Assembly: GCF_026213295.1 (NCBI RefSeq)
Contig: NC_079412.1
Span: 9,634,954 to 9,698,953 of the forward strand
Reading direction: 5' to 3'
DNA from: Gadus chalcogrammus
Lineage: Eukaryota > Chordata > Actinopteri > Gadiformes > Gadidae
DNA: 64,000 bases
Part shown: positions 1 through 13,084 of the stretch, piece by piece
Layout: each line of letters opens with the position of its first letter
How positions within the stretch are numbered: position 1 is the first letter of the stretch
Notes under the pieces: generated by a model
The model's database searches: none
What the model saw: only the letters and a program-made list of their open reading frames with translations
Told to the model about the DNA's origin: nothing
Translations under genes and position numbers: made by a program

Positions 1-30
1 ACACGCTTATTTGCATCCGTATGGACGTTT

Positions 31-121
31 CCCCCCCCCCCCCCCCCCTGTGTGCCCAAGCGTGTGAGCGTGCTGTGTGTTTATTTGTGTGTCTGTGTGT
101 GTGCTTGTGTGTGCGAGCGTG
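31..121. repeat. C18 run followed by degenerate TG repeat
   Basis: Eighteen C at 31-48, then interrupted TG/CG repeats. Confidence 0.85.
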
Positions 122-579
122 CAGCCTGTCCGAGGCATGTGCTCGGCAGCGTCGAGGGAGGTGCGAGCCCCCCCCCCTTGCCCACGGGAGACCAACGTCC
201 CAGGACAAACAAGAGGTGCAGAGGGGCCCGCGTGCAGCTGGGCTGAGGGGGTGGGGGTGAGTTTAGGGAGAGGGGGGGTTGGGGGCTATGGTGGGGCTTG
301 GGGTGGGTCAGGCTTCAGCGGCCATGTGACTATACCCCGCTTCCATGCGTCCTACTAGAGAGGGAGGGGGGCTGGAGCGCCCCCATAACTCAATAACAAT
401 AATCCTCAATAAAGGCCCCATAAAGCAGAACTAACTGGCTGTGTGACCCCCCCCCACTCCCACCTCATCTCATCAATCCCCTCTCCCTGGCCCAAGGAGA
501 GGAGGAGGTGTGTTGGAGCGGGCGGGTGCTGGGTCTAGGGAATAGCCCGGCTGACATTGTCCCTGCAGCAAGGCAGACG

Positions 580-581
<2 letters not shown>

Positions 582-627
<46 letters not shown>

Positions 628-672
628 GAGACAGAGAGAGAGCTAGAGAGACTAAGAGAGAGACAGAGAGAC
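582..672. repeat. (GA)n microsatellite
   Basis: GA with CAGA interruptions; in intron 3. Confidence 0.9.
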
Positions 673-804
673 TGAGATTGGTTTCCTTAAAACACAAACA
701 GGTCCCCTGACGTCCCCCCCACGAAGCGGCAGACAGACGTGAGTCCAGCTGGCTGCTGCAGCTCCCTGGATGACCATGACCGCAGGCCTGGTCCACACCC
801 CCAC

Positions 805-931
<127 letters not shown>

Positions 932-1270
932 GCTCCTCCCACAGGCCGGCCGGGGGGTATAGGGTAACATTGTGGTGTAGCAGAGGATCATCCCCATTGA
1001 TCACCTCCTGGTCAAATCAATTGGCTGTCCTATTATGGGATGTGAAGGCAGACTGACCCCCGCTAAGGGTGAGAGCTGTAGGCCGGCCGCGCCATCGCTC
1101 CCAGCTACGCTCCACACACAGACACACTGCATTTATTGTGTTGTTTCACACGGCTGTACGTGCGTGGTACATTATGAGGTGGTTGTACCTAAACTGTTAA
1201 TAGTGTCTGCATAGTTTCTGCGAGCAATGTGTCTATGTGTGTTTGAGTGTGTGTATCTAGACGCATGTGA

Positions 1271-1272
1271 GT

Positions 1273-1319
<47 letters not shown>

Positions 1320-1327
1320 TGTGTGTA
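1271..1327. repeat. (TG)n microsatellite
   Basis: TG with two TA interruptions. Confidence 0.9.
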
Positions 1328-1884
1328 CCCTTTGTGCGTGTGCGTCTCAGTGTGTTTGCATTGTGTCAGCGTTAGCACGTTCCTTCATGTGTGCCTGTTT
1401 TGCGGTACATTAGCGCCGCAGAGTATGAATAACAGCGCACTCATTACCGGCTTATCTCCGCTTGTACAGTCGCTGCATTAAGGCAATCGGCGTCGCCACG
1501 GCGATCACAGCAGCATTGTTGTTGGCTCCGGGTTTTGCTCGGCCAAACCAGTATCTGGGTGAGACCCACGTAGCCATAAACAGCGGGCTAATAAAGCCAG
1601 ACGAGAGGCAAATTGGCCTTAATGCCTTCAGAGGAAGTTACGGGAAGAACCAGGAGAGCCCCTAAGATGAGGGAAGGAACTAATCACACTTAATTACAGC
1701 ACAGACATACTGTTTCTCTGCTCTTTTTTACTCAATCCACCCAAATTCGTTTTAAATACTTTGTCACTTGTTTACTGCGTCGACTTGATATTTTATGTGA
1801 GGCTAACTCTATAGGTTGTAAAATATGTAAATTGAAGATTGTAATTCATACGGACACACAGACGTGATGTGAAATTAAACATTT

Positions 1885-1970
1885 ACGTTTATATTTAGGG
1901 CATTTAGCAGATGCTTTTATCCAAAGAGACTTACAATAAGTGCATTTGACAGAAGGATGAGAAACAATAT
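1885..1970 (+). mobile_element. teleost interspersed-repeat core, copy 1
   Basis: Contains CATTTAGCAGATGCTTTTAT followed by CCAAAGAGACTTACAATAAG, a motif I know as very widespread in fish genomes as part of SINE-like or other short elements. The family and exact ends are uncertain; related sequence may run on to about 2060. Confidence 0.6.
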
Positions 1971-2503
1971 ATCTCTGTCGGAACAGTAAGGATGTTCATA
2001 GAACCAAGTGACTCCCAATCTCTAGGTTCACCCAATGCCCGTACACAACAAAGACATAAAACATGAATCCATAACGTCACGTTAAACAGCACGTTTCACT
2101 TGAAAAACATATAGCTTTGTAAAAAAAACACAAAAATCAAGCACAAAAATGTGAACTAGTCATTTGTGGTTTGAGGTCTAGATTGAGGTTGTTCCGTTTA
2201 GACCGCAGCTTAATCACTAGCATCTGTCTCCAGCCCCAGCCAGCTGACTCATGAAGGAACAATAGATGTGCAACAAGACGGCATTACAGGCATGTTGCTG
2301 TAGTTTATTAATGTGCATGCTCTCAAGTCTTTTTATATTCCGTATGTTTCAACACTTGTGCAAAGACACAAACAAAGACTTCAAAAACAGTCCCTGAAGC
2401 TACATCAGTGAGTTAAATGTTTAAAGGGTGTGGGGAATGTGCGTGTCTGTGCATGAGTTTTATATGAGTGCCTGCCTTCGCCTGCTTGTACATAAATACG
2501 TAA

Positions 2504-2631
<128 letters not shown>

Positions 2632-2721
2632 GGGGGTTATCTGCCTGTTGACAGATGAGAGTTGTGCTGTGAGGGGTCTGGGAGAGGCATGACAGATCTG
2701 TGACAGAGTGTGCCTGAGGAG

Positions 2722-2723
<2 letters not shown>

Positions 2724-2789
<66 letters not shown>

Positions 2790-2827
2790 TGCGAGGGAGG
2801 AGAGAGATATGTAAAAGGGAGAGGGAC

Positions 2828-2862
<35 letters not shown>

Positions 2863-2913
2863 AAGACAGAGACAAAGAGAGAGAGAGAGAGAGAGAGATA
2901 GAGACAGAGCGAG
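2724..2913. repeat. compound (GA)n array
   Basis: Three GA blocks (2724-2785, 2829-2854, 2876-2900) separated by purine-rich spacers. Confidence 0.9.
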
Positions 2914-3554
2914 TGAGAATGCGTGGGGAGAGTGCTCCATGTTAATCCATCTTCTAACATGTTTCTTACTACACAATGGTAGGTCCCATGCTGGGATATC
3001 TAAAAACATTCAACGGCGAACCCGCAACCCCCCATTTCCCCGCCCAGACCCTCTAGGGGCCATTCATCCCCCTCCAGCTACTAAGAAGAACAGCACAAAA
3101 CACAGCACGAAGACAGACCTCTGAGCAAACACCACAATTAAACACACACACACACGCTCACACTCACACACACACAGCCCAGCTTGTCATTAAGGTGAGT
3201 GGAAATGTGAGCAGATATAGAGGGATAACAGAGCTCTCCTAAGCAGACGGCTTATTTAGGCCCCAGAGAGCAGAAACAAGATGACTCTGTAACAATGTAA
3301 CGGCGTGTCAGCCACGGTGATAAACAAATACCCTGTCAGCCAAAGTGATGTACACACAATGAATGTTGTAATGCTGTGTTTGTTTTCATCTCACCAGGTA
3401 ATAGCCGATGGAGTGCAGAGGGCCGATGTGTCCAGATCAGGACCAGAGGCCCTGAGCGCTGAAAACACAATATAGCACATCCTCCCCGTGGGACGGGGGG
3501 CTTCTACTGGCTGCTTGTGTGTGTGTAAGCATGTGTACTGTCTATTTGTGTGTC

Positions 3555-3559
<5 letters not shown>

Positions 3560-3650
<91 letters not shown>

Positions 3651-3700
3651 TGTGTGTGTGTGTGTGTGTATGGTGTGTGTGTGTGTGTGTGTGTGTGTAT
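3560..3700. repeat. (TG)n microsatellite
   Basis: TG with GGTG and TATGG interruptions; runs into the degenerate tandem repeat that follows. Confidence 0.95.
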
Positions 3701-3712
3701 GTCGTGTGTATG

Positions 3713-3870
3713 TGTGCTGTATCGTGTGTGTGTTGTAAGGTGAGTGTGTGTACGTGCTGTTTCCTGTGTATTGTAAGGTGAGTGTGTGTACGTGTTTGTG
3801 TGTATGTTCTGCATCGTGTGTTGTAAGTGAGCATGTGTGTGCTGTATCATGTGTAAGTTAAGTTGAGTGT
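3713..3870. repeat. degenerate 38-45 bp tandem repeat beside a TG tract
   Basis: Three to four imperfect units share a GCTGTATCGTGTG part and a TTGTAAGGTGAGTGTGTGTA part. It probably grew out of the neighbouring TG microsatellite. Confidence 0.65.
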
Positions 3871-3981
3871 GTGTGTTTGTGTGTTTGGGTTTTGGGGTGG
3901 GGGGGTATCTTGATTGGTCACAGCTGGCATATTTTCATAGTGAGGACACTTCCTCCCTAGGGTGACTGGGTGGGGGAGGAT

Positions 3982-4023
<42 letters not shown>

Positions 4024-4038
4024 TGTGTGCGTGTGCGT

Positions 4039-4095
<57 letters not shown>

Positions 4096-4098
4096 CGT
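3982..4098. repeat. (TG)n microsatellite with TGCG units
   Basis: TG, then four TGTGCG units, then TG again. Confidence 0.95.
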
Positions 4099-4211
4099 GG
4101 TGTGGGGGTGGGGGGTACTTAAGTGGAGCATGAGGTGCTGGGCCAACTGGGTGCGTAAACCCCCTTTTTAAACAGCGCCTCGTTCCAACCTTATTCCTGG
4201 ACTCTTTAAGA

Positions 4212-4236
4212 GGGGGGGGGGGGGGGGGTGGGGGGG
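4212..4236. repeat. poly-G run
   Basis: Seventeen G, one T, then seven G. Confidence 0.9.
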
Positions 4237-4542
4237 CAGCCCCCTGCGTCTGTCCCAGAGGAGCATGTTAGCGTCGCCTCATTACATCTTCGGAGTAAAT
4301 ACTGAGCATGGCAGGGAGGACCATTCCCACTTTACATGTGCCAGCCCATCTACAGTATTCATCTCCCGGTTCCGCAGAGCTCTGTGTTCATATTCCCCCT
4401 GATCTGCTCCAGACTGCAGACCTCTGAGAGCCAGGCGGACCTGACAGTGATGCGGATGGAAGGGGAAGGCGTGTTTACTTTACCGAGCTGTCTAATCGGC
4501 TTCGAGGGGGAACCTGTAATGTCTGATACCTGTTTAGAGTGC

Positions 4543-4545
<3 letters not shown>

Positions 4546-4604
<59 letters not shown>
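4546..4604. repeat. (GA)n microsatellite
   Basis: 59-bp GA run. Confidence 0.95.
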
Positions 4605-4607
<3 letters not shown>

Positions 4608-4679
4608 CTTCCCCGTGGCTCTGCGTCTGTGTATGCGAGTATGAGCTATGACAGCCCAGGCACAATAACCCATTATGAC

Positions 4680-4713
4680 TCACACACACATACACACACA
4701 CACACACACAGAT

Positions 4714-4800
<87 letters not shown>

Positions 4801-4816
4801 CACACACACACACACA
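4680..4816. repeat. (CA)n microsatellite
   Basis: CA with TACA, GATG and GCAC interruptions. Confidence 0.95.
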
Positions 4817-6171
4817 GGCTGCCATGCCGGCCGCCACATTAGGGCAGTAAACACTGGATATGATGGCTGCAGTGGAGGCGTATGAAAGACTGGCATAGAA
4901 ACGCACAGTCGTCCATATACACACATGCCCTCACTAAACACGGAACAATGAACACAAACGCTCATACACACACACACACAGACAAAACACACACTCTCAT
5001 AAACATCTATGCAGGCATCTAGCACATACAAGCAGACCGAGACGTGAATCACTCACTCGCTAGCTTTGAGGCGTATTGAGAGCCAGCAGTTTCCTCACTA
5101 GAACATCACCCTGTCTGATTTCATATAATCCTGGATCCAGACGTTCCACAAAGCTGCAGCAGAACTTCTGGGGAGAGCCTAGACATTGCCCGTACCGGAA
5201 ACCAACTGGTGTGGTGGTTGGAGTTACGCAGGTTTTCCTGTTTTGTTGCGGAGATACTCATCCAAACTCAGAGAGATCCTTTTCAGAGAGCGACAAGGTG
5301 GTGGTTAAAGAAGATGAGTTGATCAAATGTATTCCAACAGTGGCCAGTCTACTACACGGGTTAGACTTTAAATCTTTACAGATAAGATGCCTAGGACGTT
5401 GGTGTCGGGACAGGACATTTCTCCTGATCTTACCAAAAGTTGAGTTTGTGTGGTTGTTGGTTGGCGTGGCACATGTGTTTTAGATCTCCAATACGGCCAG
5501 CTGTGGCAGCACCACTCTGATAGCTTAGTAGAAGAGCCTTGCCTCCATGGAACATGAGGCCAGTGTAGTCTGCTTCCACGTCCGAGTATTTGCCTCAAAC
5601 TAATTTGTTTATTTATTTATTTTTGGAAAGATGGAAGCCATGACAGCATATTGAACAGATATATAACCTTTTCTTTATTTCCTTCCAATCGATGATCAGC
5701 CAATTCACATTTGTTGTGTTAACTCCGTTCAGGTTGCTTCCAGTAGAGACAAATTAACTTCTACAGAACCCGCTCCCATGAAGATCATTGGTCAAAACTA
5801 ATTAAAAGCCATGTCTGCCATCAGACTTTAAATGTTAATCTCGAGTCTGATTCATTAGACTATATTGAATAAGAAAACCAGATGTGAAATTGAAGGGCTA
5901 GCAGTACATTAGTCTGCACTTGAAGTGGGTTACAGGGGTTTTCACTTGTGCATGGGCAGTGACCTGATTTCATGGCTGGTCCCTGTGTTTTTGTTCTGTC
6001 TGGGCCAACAGACCTTATCAATAAGAAAACAAGTCAAAATAAACAGGCCAGCGTAGGCTATGTAGATGTGAGACTGAGTGGACAAACGGTTCCTGTGTTT
6101 TGGGTTGTTTTCATGTTCACTCATGCTTAGCCACACGTGTGCGCCTTTGTTGTTTGTGTGCGTATGCTTCC

Positions 6172-6316
6172 GTTCCAGCTTTGTGTGAGCGCGCACGTAT
6201 GTTCCAGCTCTGTGTGAGCCTGCATGTATGTTCCAGCTCTGTGTGAGCGTGCACGTATGTTCAAGCTCCGTGTGAGCGTGCACGTGTCCTCAGGCTCTGT
6301 GTGAGTGTGCACGTTT
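6172..6316. repeat. 29-bp minisatellite, 5 copies
   Basis: Five tandem units of exactly 29 bp, starting GTTCCAGCTCTGTGTGAGC and ending near GCACGTAT. Copies 2-4 are close to each other and the last is the most diverged. The unit is not a multiple of 3, so the apparent minus-strand open frames (HTELEHTC-like repeats) shift between frames. Confidence 0.9.
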
Positions 6317-6669
6317 GTGGTACCGGCCGCCCTATAGCCCAGATGAACATACAACAATACAGAGCACACACACACGCGCACGTGCAGGTGCGATAGCTTT
6401 CCACTGCAGACTGGTGACTGCATTTGTCTTTGTTCTCCCATTATTTTTTGGGAGCTGTTTAATTACACTTCCTCATTTCATTTGCATTCCAAGTCGCCTC
6501 CCCTTCTCCCAGCAAGCCTTGCTCTTCCTGATGAGGAACACTTGGTAATGCCAGCGTCCCGGAGAGAGGAGAGGAGGGGATTACACGTGGTGTAGAACCG
6601 CATCAACATGCAACAACAAACCCTCTCGTGAAACAAGAGGAGTAATGAAGATGCACGCGTGCACATCAC

Positions 6670-6670
<1 letters not shown>

Positions 6671-6734
<64 letters not shown>

Positions 6735-6739
6735 GCACA
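6671..6739. repeat. (TG)n microsatellite
   Basis: About 60 bp of pure TG, ending in a GCGTGTGCACACG part. Confidence 0.95.
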
Positions 6740-6989
6740 CGTAGTTCGCCTATCTTGAGTGAATAAGAGGCAGATTTCACTAGCTTGTACCACGAACAAT
6801 AGGGGCAATCAGGCTGGGGATCGTCCCTGATTAAAATAAAATGAGCTCACTGAAGGTGAGCAGGGGAGAAGGAAGAGAAGGAGGGGAAGGAGAAGAAGAA
6901 GGAGGAGAAGTGACAGGCAGGGGGAGGGACAGTGAATGACGGGCCAATTAAGATTAGAACATCTGATCAGGTTTATTATCAGATGTTTC

Positions 6990-7131
<142 letters not shown>

Positions 7132-7395
7132 TTCTCAAAACAATACTGGGGTGATCACTGTTTGGCTTTGAATAGCACCGTGGAGCAGGTCATTCCAGCA
7201 GCACAGTGGCGTTCTCCATGAGTTATCTCCAGTGGTGTGGATGGAATACGGCCACTCCAACACAGAATAATGAGCTAGTTAAGGCTGCAGTGAATGTCAT
7301 TCTCACTGTGCCAGGCCCCAGGCTCTGCAGCACCGCTACAGGCGTCAGGCCATTACCTGGCAAGGCCAGGTTTGCCTCAGCACCGGGTGGTGTTG

Positions 7396-7807
<412 letters not shown>

Positions 7808-8738
7808 TCTGTCCACACACATCCCCGCACTGTAACACTAGCAATCCCCTACACTGTATTACATTACATTAGCGGTCTAAATGGATCATGTCATGGAGAA
7901 GCTAAATGGTTGAAGCGACAAGACATTTTTGAGCAAAGTTTAATCTGTTTTGCATCGGCGGAGGATGTAAGGAGTAAAGAGCTTTCCTGGCTGGCCTCCA
8001 CTCAGGTGCTCAGCTACCTCGTTGGCCTGCCTGCTGGATCTTTTCTCCTCTTTTTCCTTATCCTTTATTCTTCTGGAGCTAGCCTGCTAAAATTTGTTGT
8101 GGGTTAAATAATCATTCATGGTAGGTGGTTTAGGCTAAAGTGTCTAACCTATGGGTCTGGCACACATTAATATTGATTGATTGCACAATGTTTGAGTTTG
8201 CTTAAAGGAGAGAAAATGACCCACACAAGTAGATTTATTGAGGCAAATATGTCCACACACATCCACACATGCTCATTAGTAGAGCTATTTGTAGTGCGAT
8301 GTGGTGGGCGGGCGTCCTACTGCTCTTTATGTGCGTGCGTATTGTGGCGTGCACTTGATTGTGTGTCCATACATTTCCATCTCCTAGCCCACCTGCTGTA
8401 ACTCTAAACCTCCGCACTTGCATACAAATCACACACAAATGCAGCGTATGCAAATCGTGAGTCCGCACACATACATACACACACACACATACGCGTGTAC
8501 AAGCACACACACATATGCAAATCCACCTGTTGGTCCGTGGCCGCCTCGTAATCCGGCTCCTTCCACCATAAGTGGAATCCTCCCGCGCCGACATTATCCT
8601 CCAAGGTCCTCTAACAAATACACTTTCTAGGACTTCAAAAGGACTTATGCGATCCGTCCCCCACTGCTACTACCGCTTCTTCCTCGTCCTCTTCCCCTCC
8701 CCCCAGTCCCCCCCCCCTCTCCTCCTCCTCCTTCTTCA

Positions 8739-8765
8739 TCTTCTTCTTCCTCCCGAAGAAGAAGA
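8739..8765. repeat. perfect inverted repeat (11-bp arms, 5-nt loop)
   Basis: Left arm TCTTCTTCTTC, loop CTCCC, right arm GAAGAAGAAGA, at the end of a CTT/CTC-rich stretch (8690-8750). It is probably a product of repeat expansion; it does not resemble a vertebrate transcription terminator. Confidence 0.7.
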
Positions 8766-8903
8766 AGAGACCATTTACAAGATGGTTTGTCGGCCAAAAT
8801 AAGGATGTAGAATTCAGTTATCTTGTACAACTGCACATCCACCCCCACAAAGACACACACACACACAGGCGCACACACAGACACACACACACACACACAC
8901 ACA

Positions 8904-8966
8904 CGACGCAAACACCCACACACCCGACGCAAACACCCACACACCCGACGCAGACACCCACACACA
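8904..8966. repeat. 21-bp tandem repeat, 3 copies
   Basis: The unit is CGACGCAAACACCCACACAC plus one C, arranged next to a CA microsatellite. On the minus strand it would read GCLRRVC repeats, which I take as chance. Confidence 0.85.
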
Positions 8967-10597
8967 CACTCACACAGCAGCGGACCGAGAAACCCGAGCT
9001 GGAAGACAAAGAGGTCAGCATGGAGGGTGAGCAGACTCTGACATGAACGTGATGCAGTTCAGCCCGGCCACGTTTAGAGACTCAGGCAGAACAACTCCTC
9101 ACACAGAGAAAAACAAAAACAAGGAAGAGGAACGAGGGTGATGAGTTCACAGAGGCAGACTTCCAGAGCCCTCTGTGACCATGATGATCCGTCATGTATT
9201 ATGTATACGCTATCCATTTCCTGTCCACTGGTATGTAAAAGCAGGGCATGGTTGTGTTACACTCAGCAGCGTCGGGATGCTGTGATTATCTCAGCCCTCC
9301 TCTGTGTTCCGGCGTGATGGCTGCAGGGGCGCATCGCAGCAGCTGAGTCCCCCCACCGAGCAGATTAACCAGAAGCCAACCCGCGGATCCAGGCAGGATT
9401 TGGGACGCATTGCCAAAACCCCACCCCTCCCCAACGACAACCACAGTGCAAATAAGATTTAAGCCCTCCGCTGGCGTCGACTCCCATACATATTTCACTG
9501 CAGATCCTGAATGCAGGCTGACCCTCAATAGGACTCGAGGCTAATCTGCGAGCGTACCCAAAGCTTACACAGGGCTGCCAGCTGAATCCACTGCGGTGCG
9601 TACCGCATTATGCACTGTAATGTTGCGGAAAATGGTGGCGTCTTTATTCGTCCTGCTGATTCCTGGCCAGATTGTTGTTGCTTCTTTCAAACAGCGGGGG
9701 TGCGTGCAATGACTCAGAAAAGGATGCTCTCTGTTATTCACAGGGCCCCACGTACCGTCCTACACGCATGTCGGCCAGCGCCGCAGCTGGTGTGACCACG
9801 ACGTACCGCGACTTCAATGACGTCCGCAGTCATAAACAGACAACAACGGCCGTGGTTCACGTCTGAACTATGTAGACCTCATCTGTACACCCGGTGCTGC
9901 CCTAGGCGAGAGGGCTGGCTGCCAATAAAGGGAAAAAGGACAAAGGGAAATGAAAGTAGACTTGTCATGTCCATGATCTGTCCCTCTCTCCCCCCCCCCG
10001 TCGAGCAGCCAGGTGTCTCTCTCTCTCTCTCTCTCGCTCGCCGGCTTCACCAGAGGCATGAGGAGAAGACAATAGGTTAATGAGCTGTGGCAGTCCCTGG
10101 GGGGCCGAGTTTTCATAGCGTACATATGAGAGACCTCCTCTGATCTCTCCCATCGCTGTCAGCACCCGTGGGAGGCAGCATGTGTAGTGGAATGAAAATA
10201 GGCTGGAGCTCACAAGAAAAACTGTGGAAATGTAGACAGACACTGAGAAAGTGTGTGAGAACAACATATGGGAGAACTATGGAGATCTGGGTCATCTGCA
10301 GTGAGAGGCAGCTTTTCCCAGCGTTTTGAAAGTGGGAATGGCGGGAGGGTTCTGGACGAGATTCATCGGAAAGGTTCACAGTGCCATCCCAGGTCCCGAT
10401 GTGGGAGAGAGGGGGAAAGCTTAGAGCCTCAGTGAGAGCGGTACTAATCAGACGCAGGCCTCCTACGACAACACACCAAACCACACACAGCACACGAGAA
10501 AGTCGACACTTTACTTATTAAAGATCGCTGGGGAGACAGGGGGAAAAGCCAGTGGAAACATGAAAATGTAATGAGAAACAGACGAGATGGATAAGAG

Positions 10598-10653
10598 TGG
10601 TGGTGGTGGTGGTGGTGGTGGTGGTCGTAGTGGTGGTGGTGATGGTGGTGGTG
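10598..10653. repeat. (GGT)n microsatellite
   Basis: About 18 GGT/GTG units with CGTAG and GAT interruptions. Confidence 0.9.
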
Positions 10654-11057
10654 GGGGGTTGGGGAGGGGTTGAGAGAGAAGGAGCAAGAACTAGAGAAAG
10701 CAAGTGAGGACAGAAGAAAAGCAGAAGGGTGCTTTTATACTTAATGACGCATGTTAGCCCTGGGCCCTTTTAAAGATTGTTTTATTGAGGGACATTACAG
10801 TTTTCCGAGCTGGTCTTTTTGAGATGGGACTTTGACTCCTGTCCACATGTCGGTGGAAGTGCGTTCTGGTGGACGAAGCTGTTAGGCTCAGGTCAGCCCA
10901 TACAGCACAGAGAGCGGCAGGGAGAGAAACAACGAAGGCTCGGAGGTGCACGCTCCCCCGTTGGTGAAGTACATTTCTACTGGCCTTATGGGGTCGGCCT
11001 CCTGCCTCGACCGGGGGTTATCATGTTATCATGTTAGCAGGTTATCAGGTTAGAACA

Positions 11058-11132
11058 TCAGACAGGCAGGCAGACAGACGGAGAGAAAGACGGACGGACA
11101 GACAGACGGACGGACAGAAAGGGAGACAGAGG
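11058..11132. repeat. CAGA/CGGA degenerate tetranucleotide repeat
   Basis: Alternating CAGA, CGGA and GGCA units over about 70 bp. Confidence 0.75.
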
Positions 11133-11879
11133 AAGGCGGCCGCATTTATTTTAGGAAACAGCTTTTTCAGCTTCTATCCTTGTTGTTTTCTTTTGGATTG
11201 TTTTTGCAACAACCTCTGTCCTTGAGAAGGGCACAAGGCGTTAGGGCCCCAAGAAAACAACAATCCTCTCTCTGTCATACCAAGTGGAAAGGCCAGCTAC
11301 ACTCAATTCTGACAAATTGTCCTACTCAACGTACTAGGCTGAGCTCTACACATCCACTTTATTCTCATCCACCAAAACAACGCTGCCCTTGAAACCGACT
11401 GCAGAATAAACATACGAGCATACCACCTGGCGAGGAGGCATTGGCTGTAAGGTGAGACCATTACCAGAGAGAGGACAAAAGAACAGGTCTGTGTCAACGT
11501 AGGTTTCAGAGCTCCTGTCCCTGCCAGGCCCGGGACACCCCCACACCCGCTGAGACGCAGAGATGCGTCAGGGCACTAATCTGATCATCTGCACTTTGCT
11601 CAAGAGCGTCCCCTTCCAGGCCTACTGCACGCAGAGTGTGGCTTAACCCGTCTCCTTTCAGCTGGAGGACCCTCGGGGCGGGCCAGCTGTCACCTGATCC
11701 GGACCACCTTGGTGTGTAACACCACGCCTGCCCACACCCAAATCCACCCAACCACCACCACCTCCACCACCCATATGGAACCCACCGCCTAAACCTGACG
11801 CATAAGCCTCTGCATCGTCCACGCAGCCACAACAAACCCGCACTCATTACAATTAAATGTTCAAGTGCTTCTGGATCCG

Positions 11880-11988
11880 TCTGTGTGATGTGGTACGTGT
11901 GGGTTGTGTCTGTGTTTTTTGTGTGTGGATGTGTGTTTGTGTCCCGTGTTTTTGTGTGTGTGTGTGTGTGTTTTTGTGTGTGTGTGAG
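11880..11988. repeat. degenerate TG repeat
   Basis: TG with several TTTTT and GATG interruptions. Confidence 0.8.
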
Positions 11989-12401
11989 CTAGTGACAAGA
12001 GACCCTTAAGGCACTGTGAAGAACATGCCTCTTTCCACTGTACGACCAAGGGAGTGCCCCGCCCACAGAGCCAGGCAGCAGTATTTACACACCACGGAAC
12101 AAGCCTGAGATGCAAAGCAAACACACGTTGACATATATCCAAAAGACACCGTGTTGAAAGCCTTAGGGGAGCCGCCATGCAAATGATGTTGACAAGATCT
12201 ATGAGCTGCTTCTGTCAGCGGAGCGGGTGAAATGACACCCGTCTGCTCACACACCGCTCCCTGGCGCTCACCACCTCACTCCTGCCCACGGTCAATCAAT
12301 CAGCCAGTCAGCACGCCAGCAGACGAAGACAACTCAGCGCTTTAATTAGTGCTGCCAATTTACTATCTACGGTGGTAATGGAAAGGTGCCACGCACATCC
12401 A

Positions 12402-12461
12402 AACACACACACACAAACACACATGCGTACACACACACACACATACACACACCCACACCCA

Positions 12462-12520
<59 letters not shown>
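12402..12520. repeat. (CA)n microsatellite
   Basis: CA with CCCACA units in the middle. Confidence 0.95.
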
Positions 12521-12629
12521 CCAGGAGGCAAAACTCACTAAGTCTGAAACCCCCACCTAGCCAACAGCTGCACCATGTTGTTGACTGCCATATGCACCAA
12601 CAAAATCACCATGACTTCACCGCGCCATA

Positions 12630-12647
12630 CCCCCCCCCCCCCCCCCC
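12630..12647. repeat. poly-C run (C18)
   Basis: Eighteen C in a row. Confidence 0.9.
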
Positions 12648-12945
12648 TCCAGGAGCATTAACCTAGACCCCTCCTCCCCCAGCCTGGATCCCTCATCACC
12701 CCCAAAGCTAAACGTCTTTGAGGAGCGGGAATGTTGATTGTTTTCTGCTGTGCTGTGATTTGTGTGGGATCACCATGTCTGGTCTGGGAGCGTTAACTGA
12801 GTGTGACGGGCCGTGGCCACGTGCACCCGGGCTCCGGCCCTGACCCCTGACCAACCTGGGCTTTTCCCAACCGCTAACCATTAGCTTGTAATGGGTCCCC
12901 CACTCTTCCTGTCGCTCCCCTGATGAGGCAGGTGCTTGCACAGCA

Positions 12946-13026
12946 CAAACACACACACTCGACAGAGACACGCATGCGCGAACCCACGCAAACATGCACA
13001 CATACACACACACGCACACACGCATG

Positions 13027-13071
<45 letters not shown>

Positions 13072-13084
13072 ACACACATACACA
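12946..13084. repeat. (CA)n microsatellite with CACG units
   Basis: Degenerate at first, pure CA from about 13030. Confidence 0.9.

Noticed and set aside
1462..1665. 67-aa plus-strand frame with an apparent signal peptide
   Set aside because: It has a hydrophobic start, but no conserved motif, no splice sites and no neighbours; too short to support.
3730..3830. Repeated GTAAGGTGAGTG motifs as splice donors
   Set aside because: They are on the plus strand, inside a degenerate tandem repeat, with no exon attached.
5076..5483. 135-aa plus-strand open frame
   Set aside because: No recognisable domain, no splice context, and ordinary intron composition; kept as chance.
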